Source of the DNA: Wurfbainia villosa
Lineage: Eukaryota > Streptophyta > Magnoliopsida > Zingiberales > Zingiberaceae
NCBI GenBank assembly: GCA_025175895.1
Contig: CM045990.1
Coordinates: 42,776,658 to 42,840,657 of the forward strand
Direction: 5' to 3'
DNA length: 64,000 nt
The position numbers and the translations under genes were made by a program. The notes under the pieces are model-generated. The model was not told the origin of the DNA and did no database searches. It saw only the letters and a list, made by a program, of their open reading frames with translations. This document shows, one piece after another, positions 42,791 through 55,149 of the stretch (within the stretch, counting starts at the first letter, position 1; each line of letters begins with the position of its first letter).

Positions 42791-44330
42791 ATCTTTATCT
42801 TGGATTGCCTTGTCATATGTCCAGGGATCAGGTTCATGTTAGCCAATGACCAAATCAGAAGATTCTCCCAAGAACATGAATCTATCAAGTTGTCTAACAA
42901 CCCTTCCACTACGATGAGGTATCACCTATGTATCCTCTGTGACATGCGGTGTAGTGACTTGTGGTATATCCTCTTGTACTGGGTGGAAGTAGTGACTTCC
43001 CTCTCAATTCCTCGAATAGTCTCATGGGCTTGTGGTTCATCACATAGTCTTCCTCTAGAAATCGGCGTTCGTGCTAACAATCACCCTCTGATCTCTAGGA
43101 CTATAAAATAAACCACCTTTCGTTCCTCTAGGATAGCGAACGAACATGCGCACTTCTGTACGAGGTTCTAACTTACCAGCATCTACCTTCAGCACATGTG
43201 TTGGACTCCCCCATATCCGAATATGTCTCAGACTAGGCTTTCGCCTAGTCCACAATTCTGTGAGAGTAGAAGGCACTGATTTAGATGGTACCAAGTTCAG
43301 AATATATACTGCCGTATCTGGAGCATATCCCCAGAATGAATCTGGCAACTCAGAATAACTCATTATTGATCTAACCATCTCCATAAGAGTCATATTCCTT
43401 CGCTCTACTACACCATTTTGATGGGGTGTGCAGACAATTGGGATTGAATCCCAGCCTCTGATAAGTAATTCCTAAACTCTCCCAAGAGGTACTCACCTCC
43501 ACGATCGGATCGTAGTGTCTTGATACTTTTACCTTGACGTTTCTCCACATCGCCTTGAATTCTTTGAACTTGTCAAAGCATTGGACTTCTGCATCAAGTA
43601 AATGTATCCATATCTTGAATAATCATCTATGAAAGAGACAAAATACTTAAAACCACCTCTTGCCTGGATAGACATAGGACCACACAAACCAGAATGAACC
43701 AATTCCAACACATCTTTGGCTCTATACCCCTTGGCTTTAAAAGGCCTCTTGGTCATTTTACCTTCCAAGCAAGATTGAGGTTGAAGTCTTCCACCACTAA
43801 TGAACCCGAGGTCCATCATCTATCAACCTTTGAATTCTGCTTAGGTTAATATGACCAAGCCTTAGATGCCAAAGATATGTTTGGTTCATCTTCGAAGGTT
43901 CTTTTCTCTTATTGGAATTAGAAGATGAGTTATTAACTTCTATTTGCATCGTGGGAGCTTTTGGTTCAAGTGTATATAAATTTCCTATCAATGCACCAGA
44001 ACAGATAATCTCCCTATTCCTTTTTATAACAACTCTATCATTAAAAGAAATAGAATATCCATTCATAAACAATTTAGAAACCGAAATCAAATTCTTTCTA
44101 AATAAAAGTACATAAAGGCAATTTTTAAGAACCAAAACTTTACTCCTCTCAAAAGGCAAATAAACATCTCCCACTGCAACAGCCGCCACCTTCGTAGCAT
44201 CGCCCAAGTAAATGGTAATCTCCCCCTCAGCTAGTCGTCTGGTTTGCTGGAACCCCTGCAAAGTATTGCAGACATGATCAGTGGCTCCATATCTACACAC
44301 CGGGTGCCGGTAGATAACACCGCTAAACAT
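42791..44330 (-). pseudogene. E2 hybrid copy: integrase and protease region (many small indels)
   Basis: Nearly the same sequence as 49188-50498 but with many 1-7 base losses, often at CAG/CTG/CGG sites. The integrase is therefore split into several short ORFs. Zinc-domain, DLCGPMS and SYSELPDSFWGY blocks are recognisable. At 44158-44186 the sequence changes from E2-like (left) to E1-like (right). Confidence 0.85.
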
Positions 44331-45149
44331 GTTTCAACAACTAGACTAAAAGATATACCTTTGTTCTGCTTCCGGTTGGGGCAGTCCTTCTTCCAATGTC
44401 CAGTCTACTTGCAAGTGAAGCACTTGCCTTTCGGCTTCTTCACTCCTCCCTGAGATCCTCCCACCACCTTTGTCCCACCTTGTTTCTTCTTCTTCTTGCC
44501 TTTCGGCTTAGAAGTAGAAACCTTTTGGGGAACCAAGGCCTGCGCCTGAGCACTCTGACGAAAAAAGCCCCTCTGCCGCCTGGAGTTCTGTCAGAAGCTC
44601 TGCCAACGAATACAACCTCTTGTTCATATTGTAATTTAGGCGAAACTGCTCAAAACTCCTAGGTAGAGACTGGAGAATGATATCGACCTAGGTTTCCCCA
44701 TCGATCTCAACTCCAAGGACTTCCAGCTCATTCAAATGAGCCATCATCTTGAGAACATGATCCCTCATGGGTGTTCCCTCGATCATGGTGGTCGTCATCA
44801 AGTTCCTCATGGCTTCTTGCCTAGCAGCCCGATTCTGGTGTCCGAAAAGCTCCTTGAGATTGAGCATTATGTCATAAGCAGTGGGCATGACTTGATGCTG
44901 ATGTTGCAATACATTTGACATAGAAACTAAAATGTAACACCGTGCCATCTCATCATCCTTTATCCACTTCTTATAACTCTCCTTCTCCTTTTCCCTAGAA
45001 TCATCCGTAGGCATAGGAGGACACTCTTCGAAGAGTACATACTTGTACTCCTCAGTCAAGACAATATCAAGATTCCTTTTCCAATCAACATAATTAGGTC
45101 CAGTAAGTTTATTCTCTTTTAGTATCACAGCAAACGGGTTGAAAGTCAT
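44331..45149 (-). pseudogene. E2 hybrid copy: gag (copy of E1 gag)
   Basis: Near-identical to E1 gag at 38072-38893, with one codon deleted (LTEEYKY in place of LTAEEYKY), the same TAG after IDGET and the same stop in the zinc knuckle. It came from E1 through the tandem duplication, not from E2. Confidence 0.9.
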
Positions 45150-45506
45150 TTTTGAAAAACCTAAGAATCACATAAATCAAAACATTAGATTTCAAAAAAT
45201 TATTGATTCCACAAACAATAAAATTGTAAAATCAACCAACACCTCAAAACACTGAGAATATCGTATGCCACGATCGTGTGGACGTATACAAATTTTACAT
45301 TTGTAAGAGAAGGTTTTACCTATTAATTTTACTATCTTGTCAACCTAACTTTTTGACAAATAAAATTAATAGTTGGTTCCTCTTCGGCCCTACAAATAAA
45401 AGCAGTGACTCCGATGGGGAGGATACTTCTATTTGCATCTAACTATGCACCATTACTTGGTACCAAGGCAATTATCTCGAGTTATGTGCCTTCTGATGGG
45501 GAAGTA
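45150..45506 (-). other. Duplicated E1 leader segment with AAGTA
   Basis: Copy of 38894-39250, including AAGTA at its end. This is the E1-leader/E2-LTR junction a second time, 6256 bp from the first, and the direct mark of the tandem duplication. Confidence 0.9.
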
Positions 45507-47487
45507 TGAAGGTTTTGCAGAACCGAAGCTCTGATACCACTTGAAGGTAAAAAACTTCGTTTCCTACTTCAACTCGGTTGCTTGTTCATGGCAATCCCGT
45601 CTACGTCCCCGGATAAAAAAAATATATCCCTGACAAAGATGGATTACCCAAGCAACCGTTCCATCGTCATACTATTCGATTAGAGTGGTCACTTGAACAA
45701 ACTTGTTGTTCAAGCAACCTACCTCTATTCTTCGAATAGCCGAATAGACGATGTACATGATCGGACGCTTTTTTGTGTTTGTATTCAGGGTCCAAGTAAA
45801 TTAGCCACATAACAAAAACATACAACATACAAAGAAATAAAAGGAAAGTAAAAGAAGATTTATACCTCTTGTTTACCTCAAGGTCTTCTATCGTATGTCA
45901 TATCCTCCTCTTGGACGTTGTGTGGGCAACGATCCTCCAAGAGATGAAGCCTCATAGATCACGATCTTCCTTTCCTTGCTCGCTCCGAACAAGAGGAAGT
46001 ATAAAAATGAAACTCTCCTCCTATCTAGGACCGACCATCAAGCTCCAAGCTTGATGCTTTCCGCCGGCCCAAAGAGAGGTGTAAGGAGTGGGCGCCGGCC
46101 AAGAGCTCCAAGGAACAACCCTAACCCTTGTTTCCACCGGCCAAGGAGAAGAGGAAGAGAGGTGGGACGCTGGCCAAGGATGAGAGGAAGAAGGGAGGCG
46201 CTGGCCAAAACCCTAGGAAGGAGAGAAAGCCTTGCCGCCCAAGGAGGAGAGGAAACCCTAGCCGCCCAATGCCTCTCCAAGCCCTAGCCGCCCAAAACCC
46301 TAATCTCTCTTCAATTGTTTGCCGCCCACCCCTTATGCCTCCTTTTATAGAGCTAGGCTTAAGTCTTCTTTTAATCTCCACCGTCGGTTCTAGGAATTTA
46401 ATCTCAACTGTCGGATCTAGAGATTTAATCTCAATCGTCAGACTTAGAGATTTAATCTCCACCGTCGGATCTAAAGATTTAATCTCCACCATCGGATCTA
46501 GTGATTTAATCTCCACCGTCGGATCTAGAGATTTATTCTCCACCATCTGATCTAGAGTTCCATTCTCCACCATCGGATCTAGGCTTCATGAGGGTTTTAG
46601 TAGGCTATAATAGGGAACATGAGGAGGAGTTGGATCTTGGCCACCCAATGGATCAAGCCCACATAAAGTCCGATCCATTAATGATAATCCATTCCACTAG
46701 AGAATTATTATTGATCTACCTCACCAACCCCCATAAGTTAATATGGGCTCCATATATTATTTGTACATATATCTCCCCGTGTTTAAGATCTTGAATGTTC
46801 GTCGATTAATTAATTTACTGACAATTAATTAATCAACATCTAACTCCATGAGTAGTACCATTCAACCTTATCATCATGTCGGACCAAGTCCACCTGCAGA
46901 CTTTACATGATGAACCTTATGAGCTCCTCAAGGGGACATCATCATCCTAATATATAGGACACGATTTCCTCCTATAATCAACGACACACCATATAAATAA
47001 TATCACTTCCCAACTCACCGAGCCTATCGATTTACTCTATAAATCTCGCCCATTGGTAAATCAAAGAAATGAATACTAATTATATGTGTCCGTTATTATA
47101 TCGGGATTAAAAGCATGTACAATATAATATCTAAGGTCCGATTCAATTATGTAGTCAGCAATAAATCGAATCACCTCTAAGTCGGTCCTGCTCAACACAC
47201 ACAAGGTGTACTAGTGTAATTCAATGGTCAAGACAAACCAATACCAAATCACACTACAACCATGCCAATAGTTTATCCAAAACCATCTCAGTTGTGAGCC
47301 TATACTTATACTTTACAAGGAACTGATAACATGATCTCCCGTGTGACACTACACACCATGTTATCTACAATGTAATGTATTAGACAAAATGCATAACCAT
47401 AAATATACAAAACAATGATCATGTGATTCTTATTTCAAAATAAAGATGTTCATACAAAAGATAGACTTTTTAGTATACATCCCAAAT
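45507..47487 (-). repeat. E2 3' LTR, duplicated copy (1981 bp)
   Basis: Same length as 39251-41231 and almost identical, sharing the mutated terminal AT. Local differences near 45741-45770 (GTACATGATCGGACGC) may be technical. Confidence 0.9.
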
Positions 47488-48060
47488 ATCTCCCACTTAT
47501 ACTAAAAGATTATGCTGTCCTCAAACTGCCATACATCTGATTCCCATTCCCTCCACATGCCTATCAAAAGCTCTCGCTGGAAGGGCCTTAGTGAAAGGAT
47601 CTGCCAGGTTATCCTCCGATGCAATCTTGGCCACAGTAATTTCTCCTCTCTTTATGATTTCTCGTATCAGGTGGTATTTACGCTCTATGTGTTTACTTGC
47701 CTTATGAGCTCGTGGTTCCTTCGAGTTTGCAACTGCACGACTATTATCACAATAAATTGTGATAGTTCTGGGCAAACCAGGAATCACATCCAAGTCCATC
47801 AAGAAGTTCCTGAGCCATACAACTTCTTTGGCTCTCTCAGAGGTTGCCACATACTCAGCTACCATGGTAGAGTCCGCCACGCATTTCTGCTTGACACTCC
47901 TCCATACAATGGCTCCACCTCCCAAAGTAAACACAAAACCTGAGGTAGACTTACCGTTATCCTTATCTGATTGGAAGTCAGAATCTGTGTAACCCACAGG
48001 GAGTAATTGATCTGTCTGGTAAACTAGCATATAATCCCTAGTCCTTCTCAGGTACTTCAA
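47488..48060 (-). pseudogene. E2 RNase H
   Basis: An open frame (48060 to 47521) with LLPVGYTDSDFQSDKDNGKSTSG, WRSVKQKCVADSTMVAEYVA, TITIYCDNSRAVANSKEPRAH and DPFTKALPARAFDRH. All acidic positions of the copia RNase H appear present (YTDSDF, VAEY, YCDN). It is the C-terminal domain of the polyprotein; a frame break near 48080 separates it from the RT. Confidence 0.88.
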
Positions 48061-49187
48061 TATATGCTTTACTGTAGTCTAATGTCCCTGTCCTGAATTA
48101 CTCTGATATCTGCTAACCATGCCAATGGCAAAGTAGATATCCGATCTCATACATAGCATGACATACATGAGGCTTCCTACTATCAAAGCATAAGGAACCG
48201 CCTTCGTCACCTCTATCTGATTGGATGTTTTAGGACACATCTCCTTAGATAAAGGAACTTCATGCCTGAAAGGTAGAAAACCTTTCTTGGAGTTTTCATG
48301 CTAAAACGATCCAAAATGGTGTCTATGTATGAAGCTTGAGATAAGCACAACATCCTTTTCCTGCGATCCCTTATAACCTTGATCCCAAGGATGTGTCCCA
48401 CTTCTCCCAAGTCCTTCATATCAAACTGTTTGGACAACCATACCCTTACGTCCGATAACACCTTGACATTGTTGCCAATTAACAAAATATCATCTACGTA
48501 TAATACAAGAAATACCACTACATTTTCGTCACATCTCTTGTATACAAAAGACTCATCTGGACTTTGAATAAATCTATAAGACTGGATTACCTCATCAAAG
48601 AGGATGTTCCAAGACCTCGAAGCTTGCTTCAATCCATAAATGGACCGATTAAGCTTGCATACAAGATGCTCTTTACCCTTTGCAATGGATCCTTCTGGTT
48701 GCTTCATATAGATGTTTTCCTCAAGACTTCCATTAAGGAAAGCTGTCTTGACATCCATCTGCCATACCTCATAATCCATATGAGTAGCAATACATAAGAG
48801 AATCCAGATAGACTTAAGCATGACTACTAGCGAAAAGGTCTCCTCATAATCGATGCCCTCTTTTTGAGTATACCCCTTCGCAACAAGCCTTGCTTTGAAG
48901 GTTTCAACCTTCCCGTCTATTCCTCTCTTTCTTTTGTAGATCCACTTGCATCCAATGGTTTTTACACTATTGAGTGGTTCTACTAGCTCCCAGACTTGAT
49001 TTGAATCCATAGATTCAATCTCAGCATTCATTGTACTTTGCCAAGATACTGCATCTTTATCTTGGATTGCCTCGTCATATGTCCAGGGATCAGGTTCATG
49101 TTCGCCAGGGACCAAATCAGAAGATTCTTTCAAGAACATGAATCTATCAAGCTGTCTAACAACCCTTCCACTACGATGAGGTATCAC
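48061..49187 (-). pseudogene. E2 reverse transcriptase (open 324 codons)
   Basis: From 49187: IPHRSGRVVRQLDRFMFL, the linker, VWELVEPLNSVKTIGCKWIYKR, ARLVAKGYTQKEGIDYEETF, MDVKTAFLNG, RSIYGLKQASRSW and the catalytic VLYVDDILLIGN, ending in a frame break near 48290. A single TAG (from CAG, compare E3 ACACAGGTG) separates it from the integrase frame upstream. RT motifs are complete, so this is the best-preserved RT of the family in the window. Confidence 0.9.
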
Positions 49188-50498
49188 CTATGTATCCTCT
49201 GTGACATGCGGTGTAGTGACTTGTGGTATATCCTCTTGTACCGGTGGTACTGAAGTAGTGACTTCCCCTCTCAATTCCTCCAGAATAGTCTTACTCATGA
49301 GCTTGTGGTTCATCACATAGTCTTCCTTTAGAAATTTGGCGTTCGTGCTAACAATCACCCTCTGATCTCTAGGACTATAAAATAAACCACCTTTCGTTCC
49401 TCTAGGATAGCGAACGAACATGCGCACTTCTGTACGAGGTTCTAACTTACCAGCATCTACCTTCAGCACATGTGTTGGACTCCCCCATATCCGAATATGT
49501 CTCAGACTAGGCTTTCGCCTAGTCCACAATTCTGTGAGAGTAGAAGGCACTGATTTAGATGGTACCAAGTTCAGAATATATACTGCCGTATCTGGAGCAT
49601 ATCCCCAGAATGAATCTGGCAACTCAGAATAACTCATTATTGATCTAACCATCTCCATAAGAGTCATATTCCTTCGCTCTACTACACCATTTTGATGGGG
49701 TGTGCCAGGTGCAGACAATTGGGATTGAATCCCAGCCTCTGATAAGTAATTCCTAAACTCTCCCAAGAGGTACTCACCTCCACGATCAGATTGTAGTGTC
49801 TTGATACTTTTACCTTGACGTTTCTCCACATCAGCCTTGAATTCTTTGAACCTGTCAAAGCATTCAGACTTGCGGCGCATCAAGTAAATGTATCCATATC
49901 TTGAATAATCATCTATGAAAGAGACAAAATACTTAAAACCACCTCTTGCCTGGATAGACATATGACCACACAAACCAGAATGAACCAATTCCAACACATC
50001 TTTGACTCTATACCCCTTGGCCTTGAAAGACCTCTTGGTCATTTTACCTTCCAAGCAAGACTCGCAGGTTGGGAAGTCTTCCACCACTAATGAACTCAGA
50101 GGTCCATCATCTATCAACCTTTGAATTCTGCTTAGGTTAATATGACCAAGCCTTAGATGCCAAAGATATGTTTGGTTCATCTTCGAAGGTTCTTTTCTCT
50201 TATTGGAATTAGAAGATGAGTTATTAACTTCTATTTGCATCGTGGGAGCTTTTGGTTCAAGTGTATATAAATTTCCTATCAATGCACCAGAACAGATAAT
50301 CTCCCTATTCCTTTTTATAACAACTCTATCATTAAAAGAAATAGAATATCCATTCATAAACAATTTAGAAACCGAAATCAAATTCTTTCTAAATAAAAGT
50401 ACATAAAGGCAATTTTTAAGAACCAAAACTTTACTCCTCTCAAAAGGCAAATAAACATCTCCCACTGCAACAGCCGCTACCTTCGTAGCATCACCCAA
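49188..50498 (-). pseudogene. E2 integrase (open 436 codons)
   Basis: Contains the zinc domain (LWHLRLGHINLSRIQRL...CESCLEGK), core motifs HSGLCGHMS, FIDDYSRYGY, LQSDRGGEY and NGVVERRNM, and the C-terminal region with WGSPTHVLKVDAGKLEPRT. The first catalytic Asp (DLCGP) is Gly in HSGLCGHM, so activity is doubtful although the frame is long. The D and E in SDRGGEY and VVE remain 35 apart. Confidence 0.9.
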
Positions 50499-51444
50499 GT
50501 AGACGGTAATCTCCCCTTCATCCAGTCATCTGATTTCCTGGAACCCCTACAAAGTATTGCAGACATGATCAGTGGCTCCCGTATCTACACACCGGGTGCC
50601 GGTAGATAATACCGCTAAACATGTTTCAACGACTAGACCAAAAGATATACCTTTGTTCTGCTTCCGGTTGGGGCAGTCCTTCTTCCAGTGTCTAGTCTGC
50701 TTGCAAGTGAAGAACTTGCCTTTCAGCTTCTTCACTCCTCCCTGAGTTCCTCCCGCCACCTTTGCCCCACCTTGTTTCTTCTTCTTCTTGCCTTTCGGCT
50801 TAAAAGTAGAAACCTTTTGGGCAACCATGGCCTGCGCCTGAATTCTCTGACGAAAAAAGCGCCTCTGCCACCTGGAGTTCTGTCAGAAGCTCCGTCAATG
50901 AATACAACCTTTTATTCATGTTGTAGTTTAGGTGAAACTACTCAAAACTCCTACGTAGAGACTGTAGAATGATATCGACCTAGGTTTCCCCATCGATCTC
51001 AGCTCCGAGGACTTCCAGCTCATTCAAATGAGCCATCATCTTGAGAACATGATCCCTCACGAGTGTTCCCTCGATCATGGTGGTCGTCATCAAGTTCCTC
51101 ATGACTTCTTTCCTAGCAGCCCGATTCTGGTGTCCGAAAAGCTCTTTGAGATTGAGCATCATGTCATAAGCAGTGGGCATGGCTTGATGCTGATGTTGCA
51201 ATACATTTGACATAGATGCCAAAATGTAACACCGCGCCATCTCATCAGCCTTAATCCACTTCTTATAACTCTCCTTCTTTTTTTCCCCAGAATCATCCGC
51301 AGGCTTAGAAGGACACTCTTCGAAGAGTACATATTTGTACTCCTCAGCAGTCAAGACAATGTCAAGATTCCTCTTCCAATCAACATAATTGGGTCCAGTG
51401 AGTTTATTTTCTTTCAGTATCACAACAAACGGGTTGAAAGTCAT
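50499..51444 (-). pseudogene. E2 gag and protease
   Basis: gag starts at 51444 (MTFNPFVVILKENKLTGPNY) and runs to IDGET then TAG, as in the other copies. The continuing frame leads to a Lys-rich stretch and the knuckle FFTCKQTRHWKKDC, where the first Cys is Phe and Gly is Arg. The protease motif is intact here as CVDTGATDHVCN (about 50535-50590). A frame break separates it from the integrase ORF. Confidence 0.88.
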
Positions 51445-52490
51445 TTTTGAAAAACCTAAGAATCACATAGATCAAAACATTAGATTTCAAAAAATTATTG
51501 ATTCCTCAAACAATAAAATTTTAAAATCAACCAACACCTTAAAACACCGAGAATATTGTATGCCACGATAGTGTGGACGTATACGAATTGTACATTTGTA
51601 AGAGGAGGTTTTACCCATTAATTTTACTATCTTGTCAACCTAACTTTTTGACAAATAAAATTAATAGTTGGTTCCTCTTCGGCCCTACAAATAAAAGCAG
51701 TGACTCCGATGGGGAGGATACTCTTATTTGCATCTAAGTGTTCACCATTACTTGGTACCAAGGTAATTATCTCGGGTTATGTGCCTTTCGATAGGGAAGT
51801 ACACACGCTCCTTAATAATTTTCTATAACCATATTCAACCCTGTGATCCGCAAACAAACTCATCCGATGGGGAGGAAGACACTCAGAGCCGACGCGCAAG
51901 TTTGTTTGCATCACATGTCAAATCGTAATGGTGGCCGTGAGAATTTATAAAAATATCCCTCTCCCACTTAGTAATTTAGCATTGAGGAATTTTCCTAGCC
52001 TACGACATGCATATCAAACAAAAAATAATAAATATGAAAAAAATATTTTCCAACTATTATGACTTTTGTCTCCAATATGTCTCCCGTCGTATCGCCATCT
52101 CGTCTGCTCCTCCCTACGCCATGTACGAGCCATCCGGAGATCCGAGCCAAGACTAACTATTTTAATTTACATCCATCGATCCTATACTCCTCGAAGGAGT
52201 GTACATGAAATCTCTATTGAAAGTAAACTAAAATAAATGAGTGGCTATACAATGTCGTACTTAATTACCAAAATTAAATACTAGCCTCGTTAACCTCGAG
52301 GATTCAAACAATATTACACACATGCAATCACATACACACATATGGCCATAATAGTTGGATTTTATGCCTGCAACCAAAGAGTTAGCCTACACACATCCTA
52401 CTATCATCCGACACATACAATATATGATAAGTGCATAAAATAACTGAATCCTAAACACACAAAACTGAAAACCGTGGCTCTGATACCACT
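51445..52490 (-). other. E2 leader (complete, including the empty AAGTA site) and PBS
   Basis: Noncoding leader between gag and the 5' LTR. It contains GGGAAGTACACACGC at about 51794-51808, the uninterrupted version of the sequence in which E2 sits within E1. The PBS complement GCTCTGATACCA is at 52477-52488. AT-rich elsewhere. Confidence 0.85.
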
Positions 52491-54470
52491 TGAAGGTTTT
52501 GCGGAATCGAAGCTCTGATACCACTTGAAGGTAGGAAACTTCGCTTCCCACTTTAACTCAGTCGCTTGTTCATGACAATCCCGTCTACGTCCCCGGATAA
52601 AAAAAATTTACCCTTGACAAAGATGGATTGCCTAAGCAACCGTTCCATCGACGTGCTATTCGATTAGAGTGGTCACTTGAACAAACTTGTTGTTCAAGCA
52701 ACCTACCTCTATTCTTCGAATAGTCACAGAATAGACGATGTACGGATCACCTATTTTTGTGTTTGTATTCGGGGTCCAAGTAAATTAGCCACATAACAAA
52801 AACATACAACATACAAAGAAACAAAAGGAAAGCAAAACAAGATTTATACCTCTTGTTTACTTCAAGGTCTTCTATCATATGTCCTATCCTCCTCTTGGAC
52901 ATTGTGTGGGCAACGATCCTCCAAGAGATGAAGCCTCCTAGATCATGATCTTCCTTTCCTTGCTCGCTCCGAACAAGAGGAAGTATAGAAACGAAACTCT
53001 CCTTCTATCTAGGACCGACCATCAAGCTCCAAGCTTGATGCTTGCCGCCGGCCCAAAGAGAGGTGTAAGGAGTGGGCGCCGGCCAAGAGCTCCAAGGAAC
53101 AACCCTAACCCTTGTTTCCACCGGCCAAGGAGAAGAGGAAGAGAGTTGGGACGCCGGCCAAGGATGAGAGGAAGAAGGGAGGCGCCGGCCAAAACCCTAG
53201 GAAGGAGAGAAAGCCTTGCTGCCCAAGGAGGAGAGGATACCCTAGATGCCCAATGCCTCTCCAAGCCCTAGCCGCCCAAAACCCTAATCTCCCTTCAATT
53301 GTTTTCCACCCACCCCTTATGCCTCCTTTTATAGAGCTAGACTTAAGCCTTCTTTTAATCTCCACAGTCAGTTCTAGGGATTTAATCTCAACCGTCGGAT
53401 CTAGAGATTTAATCTCAACCGTCGGAATTAGAGATTTAATCTCCACCGTCAGATCTAAAGATTTAATCTCCACCATCGGATCTAGTGATTTAATCTCCAC
53501 CGTCGGATCTAGAGATTTATTCTCCACCATCGGATCTAGAGTTCCATTCTCCACCATCGGATCTAGGCTTCATGAGGGTTTTAATAGGCTACAATAGGGA
53601 CCATGAGGAGGAGTTGGATCTTGGCCACCTAATGGGTCAAGCCAACATAAAGTCCGATCCATTAATGATAATCCATTCCACTAGAGGATTATCATTGATC
53701 TACCTCACCAACCCCCATAAGTTAATATGGGCTCCATATATTATTTGTACATATATCTCCCCGTGTTTAAGATCTCGAATGTTCTTCGATTAATTAATTT
53801 ACTGACAATTAATTAATCAACATCTAACTCCATGAGTAGTACCACTCAACCTTATCATCATGCCGGACCAAGTCCACCTGCAGGGTTTACATGATGAACC
53901 TTATGAGCTCCTCAAGGGGACATCATCATCCTAATATATAGGACACGGTTTCCTCCTATAATCAATGACACACCATATAAATAATATCACTTCCCAACTT
54001 ACCGAGCCTATCGATTTACTCTATAAATCTCGCCCATTGTTAAATCAAAGAAATGAATACTAAGTATATGTGCTCGTTATTAATCGGGATTAAGAGCATG
54101 TACAACATAATATCTGAGGTCCGATTCAATTATGTAGTCAGCAATAAATCGAATAACCTCTAAGTCGATCCTGCTCAACACACACAAGGTGTACTAGTGT
54201 AATTCTATGGTCAAGACAAACCAATACCAAATGACACTACAACCATGCCAATGGTTTGTCCAAAACCATCTCGGTTGTGAGCCTTTACTTATACTTTACA
54301 AGGAACTGATAACATGATCTCCCGTGTGACACTACACACCATGTTATCTACAATGTAATGTATTAGACAAAATGCATAACCATAAATATGCAAAACAATG
54401 ATCATGTGATTCTTTTTTCAAAATAATGATGTTCATACAAAAGATAGACTTTTCAGTATACATCCCAACA
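52491..54470 (-). repeat. E2 5' LTR (1980 bp)
   Basis: On + it starts TGAAGGTTTTGCGG and ends CATCCCAACA with an intact CA. A second PBS complement lies inside its edge (GCTCTGATACCA at about 52512-52523), followed by another TGAAGG (52526). The minisatellite is at 53353-53567 and a TATA-like box (on -) at 53327-53334. Confidence 0.88.
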
Positions 54471-54475
54471 AAGTA
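54471..54475. repeat. E2 target-site duplication, right copy (AAGTA)
   Basis: AAGTA follows the E2 LTR directly and leads into CACACGCTCC, the remainder of the E1 leader. Confidence 0.9.
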
Positions 54476-55149
54476 CACACGCTCCTTAATAATTTTCTAT
54501 AACCATATTCGATCATGTGATCCGCAAAACAAACTCATCCGATGAAGAGGAAGACACTTAGAGCCGACGCGTAAGTTTGTTTGCATCACATGTCAAATCG
54601 TAATGGAGGCTGTGGGAATTTTTAAAAAAATAACCCTCTCCCACTTAGTAATTTAAAATTGAGAAATTTTCCTAGCACACGACATGCATATCAAACAAGA
54701 AGCAATAAATATGAAAAAATATTTTCCAACTATTATGACTTTTGTTCTCCAATATGCCTCCCGTCGTATCGTCTGCTCCTCCCTATGCCATGTACAAGCC
54801 ATCCGGAGATCCGAGCCGAGAAAAATTATTTTAATTTACATCCATCGATCCTATACTCCACGAAGGAGTGTACATGAAATCTAGATCGAAAGTAAATTAA
54901 AATAAAGAGTGGCTAAACAATGTCGTACTTAATTACAAAAATTATATACTAGCCTCGTCAACCCCGAGGATTCAAATAATAATACAATTACACACATCCA
55001 ATCACACACACACACATATGGCCATAATAGTTGGATCTTATGCCTGCAACCAAAAAGTTATCCTATGCACATCCTACTTTCATCCGGAGTGCATAAAAGT
55101 AACCGAATCCTAAACACACAAAATCGAAAACTGTGGCTCTGATACCACT
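54476..55149 (-). other. E1 leader, LTR-proximal part, and PBS
   Basis: Noncoding. It matches the E2 leader beyond AAGTA. The PBS complement GCTCTGATACCA is at 55136-55147, two bases from the 5' LTR. Confidence 0.85.

Larger units (their letters stand above)
39251..54470 (-). mobile_element. E2: sister copia element in the E1 leader, enlarged by tandem duplication
   Basis: Three LTRs (39251-41231, 45507-47487, 52491-54470) separate a hybrid internal region (41232-45506) and a complete one (47488-52490). The outermost LTRs are flanked by AAGTA. An ordinary element has two LTRs. The extra LTR and the hybrid interior are explained by unequal crossing-over between E1 and E2 internal regions. Confidence 0.85.
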
